Positions 23,368 to 35,261 of a stretch of 64,000 bases of DNA are shown piece after piece. Under the pieces are notes generated by a model. It ran no database searches. It was given only the letters and a program-made list of their open reading frames with translations, and had not been told where the DNA came from. Within the stretch, counting starts at the first letter, position 1, and every line of letters begins with the position of its first letter. The position numbers were made by a program, and so were the translations under genes. Source of the DNA: Chrysoporthe austroafricana (Eukaryota; Ascomycota; Sordariomycetes; Diaporthales; Cryphonectriaceae); the NCBI GenBank assembly GCA_001051155.2, contig JYIP02000004.1, positions 3,714,383 through 3,778,382 of the forward strand, written 5' to 3'.

Positions 23368-24245
23368 CTTCGCTCGTGAAACTCGACGTCAAGGTGTTTT
23401 CAGGATGGTCGTCGGTTGAGTAATATGTTATAGAACTAATGCTGTGACGTTGGATTGGTGCATAAGAGCAAAGGCATCATTGTGAAGATGGCTGGACTGT
23501 CCTTTAAGTACTTCACGCATCTTCTCGGACTGCGCCTATAGACGAGCTCAAGCATATTCAAATACAGACCAAGCATATCCACCTGTCAATTATCCTACAT
23601 TGTGTTGATGACCAATTCTTCGATTGGTAAGCGACATGATTTGAAGCCTGCCTAGCCTGCGATCGTGAGAACGAAGGATTTCAAAAACGCGAGCTGATGC
23701 CGGCTCCACAAATAAAAGTGTATACTCCATAACGTTCTTATATTCTCGACGAAGCATGAAATGAGCCAAAAGGACACAACAGGGCCTAAATCACCATGGA
23801 TCGTACTCCTTCACGCCGTTTCAGAGGATGTCGAATTCGTCTGTGGTCAGTGAATTTCAAGACCTCGGGAGGATATGCTGTCCAGCAAAACCAGGGCTGC
23901 ACATGAGAGTACTGTTCATATATCTCAAGACTTGGTCTTGGCCTTATTGTTTCCACCAGTGCGGTGACTGCTCTTTACTGCAGCTCGCCTTGTAACGCAT
24001 TCTGCGGAGGTGGTGGCAGCTGATCACCATGCATAATTACCCCATAGGCATCCACACAGTAGTTAGTAGTTGATACGGTGAATGTTGTGGTGGCTGCGAT
24101 TCCATAAGATCAATCGAGTGAGGTGTGAGCATAGATTGGGTATGCATTGAGAAATTAGTGGCAAGTAGTACGTGGACCACAAAGAATGTCACTATGCATT
24201 TCACTGTAGTGTTTTCATCAATATCCTAATGGATCTCGATTTCCT
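23368..24245. other. Cupin gene promoter / neurochondrin 3' flank
   Basis: An 878-bp spacer between two minus-strand genes, relatively AT-rich. I see no reading frame, tRNA or repeat that can be supported. Confidence 0.45.
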
Positions 24246-26325
24246 CTATCGAAAAGGACCTAATGTCCTCTCAACATCCTCGAGGGATTCAAGCATTGCC
24301 GAGTCCCCTATCACTTTGCGCTTCAACTGGCCAACAATGCCCATCACGGCGCTGATCGAATGTATGTACCGCCTCTGCATTCCAGGATGCGTGTTCGACA
24401 ACAGCGCTGCTACCAGCTGGAGAACAGCTGTCTGGAATTCGAGTGTGATCGAAGGTTGCTCGGCATCCGGCACATCCCACGCTGCAACCGCCGTGACGAC
24501 GTCCATCCACGCCTCTCTACTACCAGGCTCTTCCCTCTCAACTATCGGTAGAAGTACACGCACAATCTCAATGCCTCTAGCTGCCTCGTTCTCGTCTCCC
24601 ACGGAGGAGCTCTCTCGTAGAATGGAAAGCATGTCTTTCGTAAGTATCTCCCAACCCTCATTCTCGAGCAGCGAGCTCGCAGCCACATCAACAGCCATGA
24701 TCCCTTCCAAAGCTACAAGCACAGGCCTTCTGAAGTCAAGCCGGTCGGAAGCACCTGCCTTATAGAGATCCATGAACATATCCCCAAGTCCAGCGGCTTC
24801 ATTGCGCAACATATCGTTATCATCTTCGCGTAGCCAAATGGCTAAAGCCCTTGTTGCAGCGAGGATTAGAGGGTCTTGGTTGGCACTCTCGATTTTTGAG
24901 TCCCATGCGAGCGTGTGATGAGAACCTGCGGAGGTCTTGGACATCCCAATTCGAGCATCTGGATGCAGACCCATAGCACCTGCGACAGAAGCGTCCCACC
25001 GCTCGCGAAGATACTCGATGGCCAGGGACATGGTTTCTGAGATGGATTTGCGCAGTTTCAAGAGCAGATCAGGGGCCATCATAAGTGATGAGAGCGGGCC
25101 CTTGATATCTTCGTCGTCGAGGAATCTAACCAGGAACCCGATGAAAGCTGAAATGATATCGAAAGCCGAAGCAAGCCGCCTAGAATTGTTTCCGTACTCA
25201 GGACTATTCAGCTGTCCGAGCAAAGCCGGAAACGAGGAACGAATGTCGATCAATATCAAATTGATTAACAAGTAAGAGAATGGCTTGTCCGATTTCGTTT
25301 CGTCGGAGAAAAGAATTTTAGAAGCTTCAGCTGGGAAAGCTTGTAGTAAAGAGGCTGTGAGATTTGTGTATGCCGCTCGACCGGCTGGAGTAGACTTGCT
25401 TGTCACCAGATTGCGGATGAATGCTGTGATGGGTTTCAACCACGATGGGTTTCTCGGCATCATCTGCAGGCCCGTCAGTGCAGCCCTCGGTGACAAATGT
25501 GTTTGACGTACCTCGGTATCCAGTCTGCGCAAGAGCTGATCAACAAAGTTCAATAGCGTGACGGCATCAGTCCCCCGGAAGGAAACAGTAAGTGTCAGAA
25601 CGGTCTGATCTATCTTGGATTGCAAAGTTATCTTATCTTCCCTTGACACGGAAGACTGCACAAAGGCATAGAGGAAGACATCAAGAGCGAGAGGTTGCGC
25701 CGGAGCAACCTCTATGAGACAGCTCATATCGTTAATACCCAAGAATACCTTGGCGCCTTCCGGACTGTTGACAAGAGTTAGGAGGGTCTGGAGTATAAGC
25801 TGGGTTGTATCGTCTGAGCTGTTCAAAATAAATTAGTTTCCAGTCACATATGAAATTTTGTATGAATGAGTGGAGTGAGTACCTCTTTAGTATTACGGAG
25901 ACAAGAAGCGGTATTCGGCCTAGAAGGCTTGGTTCCTCCTTCACACCCTCTGGAAGTAGCGTCGTAAAAGTGTGAAGGACAGAAACTGCTATGTCAACCA
26001 TGTCCCTCGCATCTTTACCCGACGACGACTGTTTCGAGCCGCTTCGCAGGAGACGGTCTACGAACTTGGGTGACACGCTCCGCCACAAGGTCGTGATGGT
26101 GGCCTCATCTTCTCGGAGCTGGTGTGAGTTGTCGAGGACAGACTTGAGCAGTGCAAGGCCTACGAACCTTGAAGTGTCGTCCTTGGTTTTCAAAAGCTCC
26201 TGGATCTTGTACAGAGTCACGGTCTCATCCTGGCCGTGATCTGGGCGCTGGCTCTGAGCCATGCCTTGTTGCGACGAGTCTTGGGGTACCACTGTGGGAG
26301 CATCATTCCCTTGCGCCGAGGCCAT
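24246..26325 (-). CDS. Neurochondrin-family protein
   Basis: An alpha-helical, HEAT/armadillo-like protein of the neurochondrin family. The animal protein acts in neurons, while the fungal role is not established. Exons are 26325-25883, 25818-25512 and 25463-24246, giving 655 aa. The start is the ATG at 26325 (MASAQGND). Family-typical segments include YKIQELLKTKDDTSRFVGL, LREDEATITTLWRSV and KFVDRLLRSG, then SPEGAKVFLGINDMSCLIE and SRREGD-like helical repeats further on. Introns are 25882-25819 and 25511-25464; the second is only 48 nt and leaves the frame open if retained. No signal peptide or membrane segment is obvious. The gene is divergent from the CLC gene across a 512-bp spacer. Confidence 0.85.
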
Positions 26326-26837
26326 GTTGTCGGTGAACCTCAAGTGCCCTGCTCAAGAGTAAAGTGGCGTACCTCCAGACTTGACATGGAAAATATCTCT
26401 GGTGAGTCTGGACACCTACCCTGGAGTGCTTCTGGTTAGGAGCCTGCAGAAGACCTCAGGGTTTTCCCAGGGTTTTCCCAGGGTCTTCCAAGGGATTGCA
26501 CAGTCCCCTTGCGCTGACGTCAGTTTCTATGTAGACACCTGGGCACTTACAGCACGGGGCCGGCAAGGCTGCGGCGACTCAGGGGTCCACTACGCTATCG
26601 CTTCAGGGTTTCAGCGGCACATGGCCTGACACCCTGGGTTCAGATTCGCCGACCTAGGCGCGAGAGGGACCCTCAGCCAAGAATGACAAGTCCGTTCCTT
26701 TAAAGACCCGACCCGACCAGCCTGTATCCTGTACAACCGACAACTGCAGCCTAGGTCGATCTTCTCTCGAAGCAGGAGATGGGGTATGTCTTCTTGGCCA
26801 GTATCGATCACATTTTGTCAAGGTGCCGTCTCCGACC
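26326..26837. promoter_or_regulatory. Divergent intergenic region, neurochondrin / CLC
   Basis: A 512-bp spacer separates the starts of the neurochondrin gene (-) and the CLC gene (+), so it should hold both promoters. It carries an 11-bp tandem repeat at 26459-26494 and a purine-free CT stretch near 26757-26775. Bidirectionality is inferred from gene order only. Confidence 0.5.
26459..26494 (+). repeat. 11-bp tandem repeat GGGTTTTCCCA in a divergent promoter
   Basis: Two exact copies of GGGTTTTCCCA are followed by a degenerate third copy (GGGTCTTCCAA) and GGG. Its place between two divergent start codons suggests possible binding sites, but no factor can be named from the sequence. Confidence 0.75.
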
Positions 26838-29805
26838 ATGAACAACGGTCAGGACAGCTCGGAGGCGTCATCGTCCTCCCATTCGCCTCCAGGTCGATCG
26901 CACACGCCCCATCACGACGAGAACGACTTCGGCCGGCCCGATTCGAACGGCGATGAAGTCTTTGACGAAGATCCGCTGAATGACGGCCTAGCCGCCCCTA
27001 TATCCTTCAAGCGCAAGCAAAAGCGAACCCTTTTCGACCTCGCGCAGAGCAAACTGCTCACGACCTTGACTGGGTCAAGTCCGAGTTCGAGCGGGGGAAA
27101 CAGACCGGACTCGCCATACAGCAATGGAGCGCCGGCTGATGGACATACGCCGTTAGAGAACATAGGCGGCTCGCCACTGCGGAGGCGGGGAGGCGCAACT
27201 GGGAACACGACATCTAAGGACGGAGGGCCACTGGACTGGTATGTTGAGGGGCCTGGGCAAAGAGTGGGATACGAGGATCTCACGGCAATCGACTGGATAT
27301 TTGAATACACAAAGGAGCGCACACGTTTACGGGTCCTTCGCAGCAGTACCAAAGGACTTTTGGGCAAGATACAAGTGGCGCTTGATACCGCCCAGGAATG
27401 GATGATATTAGTCTTGACCGGCATATTAGTCGGGACCCTGGCAGCCATCATCGACATCACCACAGACTGGCTTGGTGACCTCAAGGCTGGCTATTGCACA
27501 AAGGGGGATGGCGGTACATTCTACTTAAACAAATCGTTCTGCTGTATGGGCTATGACGAAGGCGCACAATGCCTGGGTTGGCGCCCATGGGCTACGGCGT
27601 TGCACATATCATCAGCAGCAGGAGGCTGGATTATAGAATATTTGTTTTTCATCATGTTTTCGGTACGCCCTGCCCGATTAAGCATCGTGGCTCCTCCCAT
27701 TCTAACGTGCGGCAGGTCTTTTTCGCTTTTTGCGCCAGCATTCTGGTGAAGGAGTATGCGATATATGCGAAGCACAGCGGTATACCCGAGATAAAGACTG
27801 TTCTTGGAGGTTTCATCATCAGGAGGTTCTTGGGCACTTGGACTTTGGTAATGAAATCTCTTGGATTGGTATGTTGCAAGCTCTCTCCGCTCATAACGTA
27901 TCGTGGCTTGTCTGACCCGACTTGACTCGCAGTGTCTCTCCGTGGCGTCTGGCATGTGGTTAGGGAAAGAAGGCCCACTTGTACATGTGGCATGTTGTTG
28001 TGCGAATCTTTTCATCAAGCTATTTCCCGTCATAAATGAAAATGAAGGTAAGCTGGTCTTCTCTGAAGGCTACGCCTACAGGAGTTCTGACAAGGCTCAG
28101 CACGAAAAAGAGAGGTACTGTCGGCCGCTGCCGCTTCCGGCATCTCTGTGGCCTTCGGCTCGCCCATCGGTGGAGTACTGTTCAGTCTTGAGGTAAGAAT
28201 ATATTGGCCCTCAAGCATCTCCCACATCTAATTGCTGATGGCAAGTAGCAAATCTCGTACTACTTCCCAGACAAGACCATGTGGAAGAGCTTCGTATGTG
28301 CCAGTGTCGCTGCAGTTATCCTGAGAGCCTTCGACCCGTTTCGAACGGGTGAGACTGCGCTGTACCATGTCAAATACGACACCGAGTGGCACTCCTTCGA
28401 GTTCGGCCCCTTCGTCATTATGGGCATTATAGGAGTAAGTTCACGGTTCCCTTGCGCGCCAGATTTCACACTAACTAGATTATAGGGCATTTATGGAGGG
28501 TTATTCATTAAACTGAACATGAAGATAGCTCAGTGGAAGAAGTCATCCAGCTTGGTGCCCGGAGCTGTCACTCAAGTCATGGCCGTGGCCCTTCTGACCG
28601 CGCTGGTCAACTATCCTAACCTCTACATGCGCGCACAATCATCGGAGCTCGTATCAAACCTCTTCGCAGAGTGCGCAAGACTACGAGACGACCAGTTCGG
28701 CCTCTGCAAGACCGGTGCCGCATCAGCAGGGACTATCGTCCTGCTGCTCTTCGCTGCAGTCCTGGGCTTCTTTCTCGCAGCCATTACGTTCGGCTTACAG
28801 ATTCCCGCGGGTATCATACTGCCCTCCATGGCGATCGGTGCGCTGTCAGGCCGTGCGGTCGGCATCATCATGGAGATCTGGGTGCACAACCATCCAAAGT
28901 TTTACCCCTTCAGCCGCCAGTGCGCCCCCGACGTCCCCTGTATTAACCCCGGTACCTACGCCATCATCGGCGCAGCCGCGACGCTCGCCGGCGTGACGCG
29001 CATGACCGTCTCCATTGTGGTGATCATGTTCGAGCTGACCGGCGCGCTCACCTACGTGCTCCCCATTATGATCGCCGTCATGATCTCCAAGTGGACCGGG
29101 GATGCCATCTCGCGGCGCGGCATCTACGAGTCCTGGATCCACTTCAACGAATACCCCTTCCTCGACAACAGCGACGACAACCTAATGACCATCCCGGACA
29201 TCCCCTCCGCGCAGATCATGACGCGCATCGAGGACCTGGTCGTCCTCACCGCGACAGGCCACACCATTGCCTCGCTCAGCGCCATCCTCGACGCACACAC
29301 CTATCGTGGCTTCCCCGTCATAAGCGACCCCCGCGAGGCCGTGCTGCTGGGCTATATCTCGCGCGCGGAGCTGAGCTACAACCTTTCCACGGCCGCTCGG
29401 ACCCTCCCGCCCGAGACTGAGGCCTTCTTCTCGCACCAGCCCCTAGCTGACCCCCGCACCACCCTCGACCTCCGGCCCTGGATGGACCAGACGCCCATCA
29501 CGCTGCCCTCGCTGTCGAGCCTGCACCTCGCCGTGAGTTACTTCCAGAAGCTGGGCCTGCGGTACGTGCTCTTCAGCGACAGGGGCGTGCTGCAGGGCCT
29601 CCTGACTAAGAAGGACGTGTGGTACGTGCTGAACGGCGCCGAGGAGACCAGGCGGACGACTGGGACGCAGGGCAACCTGGGCGTTGAGACTGGGATCACG
29701 AGAGAGAATGGTGAGGGAGAGCAGAGGGGCTTGTTGAGTGCGCAGCATGGTATTACGCCTGACGATGAGCCGAGTCCGAGTGCGGAGGTGGACTCGATTC
29801 TGTAG
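26838..29805 (+). CDS. CLC-family chloride channel/transporter
   Basis: A multi-pass CLC chloride transporter related to yeast Gef1 and animal ClC-3/5, expected in endomembranes. Exons are 26838-27662, 27716-27868, 27933-28047, 28101-28192, 28249-28434 and 28486-29805, giving 896 aa. The start is the ATG at 26838. A Ser/Pro-rich cytosolic N-terminus leads into the first helix ([19 protein letters not shown]). Selectivity-filter motifs are [27 protein letters not shown] (gating Glu about residue 339) and [20 protein letters not shown]. At the proton-glutamate position of exchangers this protein has Gln (about residue 396), falling at the exon 4/5 junction. Two CBS domains close the C-terminus ([12 protein letters not shown] to GYISRAEL, and [11 protein letters not shown] to [12 protein letters not shown]). 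Family identity is firm; channel versus exchanger is open. Confidence 0.93.
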
Positions 29806-30084
29806 GAAAGAAAAGAATTCGTCGTGGGGATAGACGGCCTTGTCATACCAGGCACATTAACATAGATAGACACTTCACAGCATTGGAAACTTCGTCGCAG
29901 AGTAACATCGAGTGCAGTCCACTGCTTCCTAACATCTCGAGTATTTGTGAGTTATAGGCCCATCCGGCCAACGTCCTTCTCACCGAAAGTATCCGGGCAG
30001 TAAGATAAAGCAGTTTGCGGCATCCCCCTCCATTTTTGCCGTGCAGAATGCCCTCCCTCCAACCCACCTTGTCGTTGGCATCCC

Positions 30085-32973
30085 CTAATACTCAAAGTCA
30101 TCATCCACCGCCGGGCCCTTGCTCTTCGTCACACTCTCCTGCTTGCGATACATCTCCGCCACCTGCCGACTGCTCGTCGCCTCATCCGGCTTCTTATCAT
30201 CGCGCACCTTGATAAACCGCGGGAATCGCAGGCTGATCCCCTTCTCGCCCGCTGGATCCACGCCTTCTTTCATTCCCGCTTTGTACCGCGGGCTGAGCGT
30301 CAGGTCTGCGGTGCGCACCTCCCAGACGTAGCGAGGCTCGAACCAGACATCCGGCTGGTGCTGGCCTACGGAGGAGTGCGCATAAAAGGGCTTGGGCCGG
30401 TCGATGACGATCTCGCTGAGGGACTTGTACAGTTCTTCGAGGACGGCCTCGGAAAAACCTGTGCCGATGTTGCAGACCGTTTCGTAAGTGTCAGACGAGT
30501 GGTTATAGCAGGCTAGCAGGAAGGCGCCGTAGACGGAGGTCCGCTTGCCTTTCCCATAGTAGGCTCCGAGCACAACGAGGTCGAGGGAGTCGCCTATGCC
30601 GGAGAGGTAGTCCTTCTTGATCTAAAGAGGGTGCGTCAGCGAGGAAAAGATGTGGGAAAGGAGAGGGACGGTCTCGTACTTTGAGCCAATTTTGACTTCG
30701 CTTGCTGGGCTCATATCCGCTCTCCGTACCGTCCAACATCTTCACCATCAGACCTTCACAAGATGCTTTTACACTCTCATCCAGGAACGTCTGGATGTCA
30801 TCCAGCTCCTGACTGTTCATGTGCGTAGCAAATACAAACTCCCCCTCGACAGGGGCGAATGCTTTGTGAAGCAGCTCACGTCGGTCTCTTAGAGACTTCT
30901 CCACAACAGTTTCGCCATTGAGGTACAGCAGGTCGAATGCAAAAACGCAGACAGGGACCTTGATATCCTCGATTTTGACATCCTTCTTCTTCCTCGTCAT
31001 CAAATGCTGGAATGGCAGAACTTTCTTCTCAACGGCGTCCCAGGCCACGGTCTCGCAGTCAAGAACAAAGCTCTTGGTGTCTTCCTTGACCCAAGTAGGC
31101 AGCTTCGCCAGGACATCGGGGTACTTCTGGGACAAGTCTTCCGAGTTTCTCGAGAAGATGGACGCCACACCATCACCGACCACTTTCGTCGCACCTGCTG
31201 TGGCCTCGCTGAGCTGTTGGTCGGCGTCCTTGGCGACGTAATGGATTTGCGCTCGTTCACCATCGTACTTGTACTCGCAGGTGAATGTTCGGCCCTCGAA
31301 ACGATCGAGTACTTCCGTGATAGCCTTGGTCGGCCTCGCCAACATGGGCTTCAGCGGCACACCAGGATGCATTTTGCAGTTCTCCCGCAGCTTCAGAATG
31401 CCGTGCTCTAACATGGCGGGTATAATGATACCGTAGTTCGGCAATTCGCTGTAGACAGTCTTCAGTGTGGCTTCCGCCTGCTCCATCTCAGAAGTGCTTG
31501 GGATCTTGTCTTTCTTCGCGGCCTCATGGCAGATCATAGCATGGGCAAGAGAGACCAGCACAGTCTTATCAGCGAGGCCAAGTCGTAATTTTCCCTCCAG
31601 GAAGCGGACAAGATACTTGGCCTCGCTTGGCCCACCCTTGTCTTTCGTGATGTCTACCTTGCCGGTGCCGTGTGCATCTGCTGAGGATAGAAGCTTCTTG
31701 ATACCATCAACTTTCCTGCTCTGAGCGCCGGTTCCGGTCAACGTAGCGATACTCATCAGGCCCGCGTGAACACCTCGCACCGTCAAGGCTTTGGGTTTGA
31801 ACATGGTCGGCTGGGTGGACCGAGACTTGACAGCGACCAAACCAAGATCTCCGATCTCCTTCTGATCGTTCTTGATGACTTGCAGGCTCCGGCCTGTCGT
31901 CTCTCCGATGGCCTTCATGATAAAGGACTCCCCGACGCCCAATTCAATGCCCGCATAATCAGGTGCGAGTTTGTTGATCATCAACAAGATCGTCGGTACC
32001 ATATCATCAGGCGTGAGCCTTAAAACCTGCCGCAGAAACAGCGAGCAGTGTGCCTGGATCTCCAACCTCTTGGTGGTGAGCTCGATCAGGGAGAAAGTCT
32101 TACAGAGCGCCGCATACGGCACAGGCTCGCCGGGTTCCCAGTTGGGATACGGGTCCTTGACCTTGCTGGTCAGCTTCGTCTGGACGGTCTTGCGGACCTT
32201 CTCGACGACCTCGGGCTTCTCTTCCTCGCTCTCCACCTCTTGCTCTGCCTCCGAATCCGACTCCGTGGCAGCCTCCTCGCCTTTGTCTTCCGTTTGGGGA
32301 GTCGGCTCTTTCTTCGCTGGAGACGGTGCTGCTCCCTTGGCTGGCTTCGCCTCTTCCTTCGACGTGGACTTTCGAGTTGGTGCGTCCTCCATGATCTCAT
32401 CCTCATCTTCCTCGTCGATCACTTTCCGCCCCTTCCTTGGGCGCTTCTTGACTGGCGCATCATCGTCCTCGTCCAGGCTGTCCGCCTCTTCCTCCTTCTT
32501 TACCTTGCCATTAGCCGGCTTTTCTGATATCCTAGAGATCTTTGGGGGTCGGCCGCGCTTCTTGGGCTCTGGAAACCCTATGTCAGCCTCATGCTCGCGA
32601 ATGCGTATGAACGAATGCCCTGACCTTTCACAGGATTCGAGTTCTCCTTGGCACTGGCACTGCTCGCGCTTTCCTGGCTCGACGGCTTCAGCTTAGCCTC
32701 TTCTACCTCCTCGGCGTCATCATCTGGCCCCTTCGACGTGCCAGCCGACTTCGACGCGAAAGATAATTTCGTCTGCTGGGTGGGAGTGGGCTTGGAGCCG
32801 GTGGGCTTTCCGAAGAACTTCCTGCAGCGCCATAGCACATCAGTCAGCCCGGGTCTCATGCATCGATGACATTATTCATCAGGGAAGTGTCGCTTCCAGG
32901 GTGGGATGCGCACACACCCCAAGGTGGTCTGCGAGGGCCTGACGTACCCCAGAGTCGCCTGCTTGGGCGCCAT
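30085..32973 (-). CDS. CDC9: DNA ligase I (ATP-dependent, Cdc9/LIG1)
   Basis: The replicative ATP-dependent DNA ligase that seals Okazaki fragments (family knowledge). Exons are 32973-32948, 32821-32625, 32568-30680 and 30621-30085, giving 882 aa. The extreme N-terminus is a PCNA-interacting box, QATLGKFF at residues 5-12, interrupted by intron 1 (32947-32822). A charged disordered region with nuclear-localisation-like runs (PVKKRPRKGRK) follows. The DNA-binding domain begins near PVPYAALCKTFSLIE; the nucleotidyltransferase active site is CEYKYDGERAQIHY, with the AMP-accepting Lys near residue 508. Later motifs are SFVLDCETVAWD, CEGLMVKMLDG and NWLKIKKDYLSGIGDSLDLV (motif V across intron 3, 30679-30622), with the OB fold in exon 4 (VWEVRTADLTLSPRYKAG). 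The gene is tail-to-tail with the CLC gene, 279 bp apart. Confidence 0.96.
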
Positions 32974-33432
32974 GGTGAGCAGCCGCAACGAGGTACGCGT
33001 CGCGAGTCGAAAGACGTGCCTCGAAGCCAGACTGGACAAACAAATTGTTTATGTAGGTAGAACAGAGAGACGGGCGAGTAGGCGTGCTTTTTGTATTACA
33101 GAATATGCGGAAAGGTGTGATCGCTTACGAGCGGACCAGGCAGTCTTAGGCAGAAGGAGTGGTTGGTTCAGCGGGAGGGACTGCACGTTCATGGTTACCT
33201 AATGACGCGACTTTTCGGATGACGCGCCGGGCGAAGCCAATTTGGGAACCCACGTCCAACGCGTCTCACGTGGACTCTCTCCGCGTGCTGCATGTCGGGC
33301 TGTCGACCTCTTTCGAGCACCTCGTCTTCCTTCCGCTCTCTTGACCGTGCCTTTATTCGTCATGAGATATATGCATAGACTCCTTCCTCTTCTTTGATTT
33401 CTTGCATAGGTATTTCGTTGGCCCCCTCCCCT

Positions 33433-33480
<48 letters not shown>

Positions 33481-33778
33481 GTTTGGGAGAGATGTACAAC
33501 GTACTTGTTCCTCCCTGGGTGACCTTCATCTTGGTTGGCCGTGAGATTGTCTCCCTCTACCTTGCGATTTGTCACGTTCGGTCCTTGATTGGTCGCCCAG
33601 AAAATAGTTATGGAACGGACCTCCAGGTTGTTGGTATTTCTATAGCATGCACCTTCCTCCCAGTCCAATCCATTGTTTCTTATCTTAATTGGTATTGTAC
33701 ATGCAGAACGCCAGTCGAGGCTAGTGCATAGTCCTCCACTTTTCATGTCCATCTCACCACTCCCGTCTGCCCGTCCAC
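32974..33778. other. Ligase upstream region / PDH E1 alpha 3' flank
   Basis: An 805-bp spacer between two minus-strand genes. It holds the ligase promoter, a homopolymer T/A tract (listed separately) and, on the minus strand, an AATAAA word near 33356-33351. No gene is seen. Confidence 0.5.
33436..33479. repeat. Poly(T)32-poly(A)12 tract
   Basis: About 32 consecutive T are followed directly by 12 A, preceded by a CT-rich run. The T-A junction is self-complementary and could fold as a 12-bp hairpin arm. Such tracts are prone to sequencing and assembly length error. Confidence 0.9.
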
Positions 33779-35261
33779 TTAGGAGGCAAAGTAGAAGTTG
33801 TCATCAGGCGTACGTCCCCGAATGAAAGGTGGCTCCGATCCCCGGACGTAGATATCCTCGTACAGGATCTGGGGGGTGGCTTCGGGCGCGGGCATGGCCT
33901 CGGCGGCAGCGACCTCCTCGTTGACGTGGCTGCGTGCCTCCTTGTCGATGGCCTTGAGCTCCTCCTCCGTGGCGACAGACCAGTCCAGAATGTGCTGCTT
34001 CAGGCCCGAGATGGGGTCGTTGGTGCTGCGCATACGCTGGATTTCCTCACGGGTTCGGTAGGTGGTGCCGGGGTCAGACATAGAGTGACCTCCGTACCGG
34101 TAGGTGACGTACTCGAGGACGAGAGGACCGTTGTCCGCGTCGGTCCACTGCTTGCCGCACTTGACCGCTGCCTTGACAGCTAGGCAGTCCATACCGTTGA
34201 CCTTCAGACCGGGGATGTACTGGCCACGCTTGTAGTAGTCCGTTAGGGCGGAGGAACGAGCAGCCGCCGTGCCCATACCGTACTTGTTGTCTGCCATCCT
34301 TGTTAGCTGACTCCTGCAGAACCCAGCCGGGAGATCCACATACTCTCGCAGCCGAACAGGGCGGGCAGCTTCCACAGCTTCGCCATGTTGAAGGCCTCAA
34401 AGACCTGACCCTGGTTGCTGGCACCATCACCGTACAGGATAATCGAGCTGTTCTTGCGGCCATTATACTTGTGGGCGAAAGCCAGACCAGCGCCGACGGG
34501 GACCTGAGCACCGACGATACCGTTGCCACCGTAGAAGTTCTTCGCAAACATGTGCATGGATCCACCCTTTCCGTAGGCGATACCCTGGCGTCTGCCAAGG
34601 AGCTCACCGATGATGGACCGGACAGTAGCGCCGCGCATCAGGGCGAAGCCGTGGCATCGGTAAGCGGTGATGAGGTCGTCTTCCTTGGTGATAGCATGCT
34701 CAATACCGACGGCAACAGCCTCCTGACCGGTAGAAAGATGGCAGAAACCTCGGATCTTCTTCTCCTTGTACAACCGGTCGGCAGCCATCTCCATCTGTCT
34801 GTTCTGTCCGTCAGAGCTTGCTTCAACCGACCAGAGCTCTCAGCCTTGTAGAAGAGCACATACCGGATGACCACCATATCGTAGTACATCTGCTTCAGCT
34901 CCTTCTTGGTCACCTCGAGGGTGTATGGAGGGGGGTCCAGCTCGTAGGTCTCGAAGCTCTCATCGTTTAGGTTGACGGTAAAGGGCTCGTCGTCGGACTA
35001 GACAGCTCTCATCAGCTCCGGTCAAGCCATGCACGCCCCGAGGGAACTTGTACAGCACACGCGACGCCGTGGAACGGGCCAATCGCCCGGACATTGGGCG
35101 GTTGGTTGCCGGTAGCTGTTGCTTACCTTCGGAACTGCGCTCTTATCGACACTCGACGAAGCGGCATTCGTAGTGACGCTTCGCCTGGCGGCCGCTAGAG
35201 GAAGGGAAGGCCGGCTAGTGCGCAGAGGCACAGCCGCTTGTCTGACTGCCCGGGAGAACAT
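33779..35261 (-). CDS. PDA1: Pyruvate dehydrogenase E1 component alpha subunit, mitochondrial
   Basis: The thiamine-diphosphate subunit that decarboxylates pyruvate in the mitochondrial PDH complex (family knowledge). Exons are 35261-35127, 34997-34864, 34798-34344 and 34290-33779, giving 411 aa. The N-terminus, [18 protein letters not shown], is Arg/Ser-rich and lacks acidic residues, a clear mitochondrial presequence carried by exon 1. The ThDP motif begins [15 protein letters not shown] and ends in the NN pair (GCENN) created across intron 3 (34343-34291). The regulatory loop reads [11 protein letters not shown]; Ser near 311 matches the main PDH-kinase site of animal E1 alpha. [16 protein letters not shown] is also family-typical. 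Introns 35126-34998 and 34863-34799 complete the model. The second acceptor GAACAG has an alternative AG 4 nt on that would break the frame. Confidence 0.96.

Noticed and set aside
31971..32696. 241-codon Ser-rich plus-strand frame antisense to DNA ligase I
   Set aside because: The poly-Ser arises from the acidic/Lys-rich ligase N-terminus on the opposite strand.
34300..34851. 183-codon plus-strand frame antisense to PDH E1 alpha
   Set aside because: It lies opposite a clearly coding exon and crosses its introns; codon bias explains the open frame.
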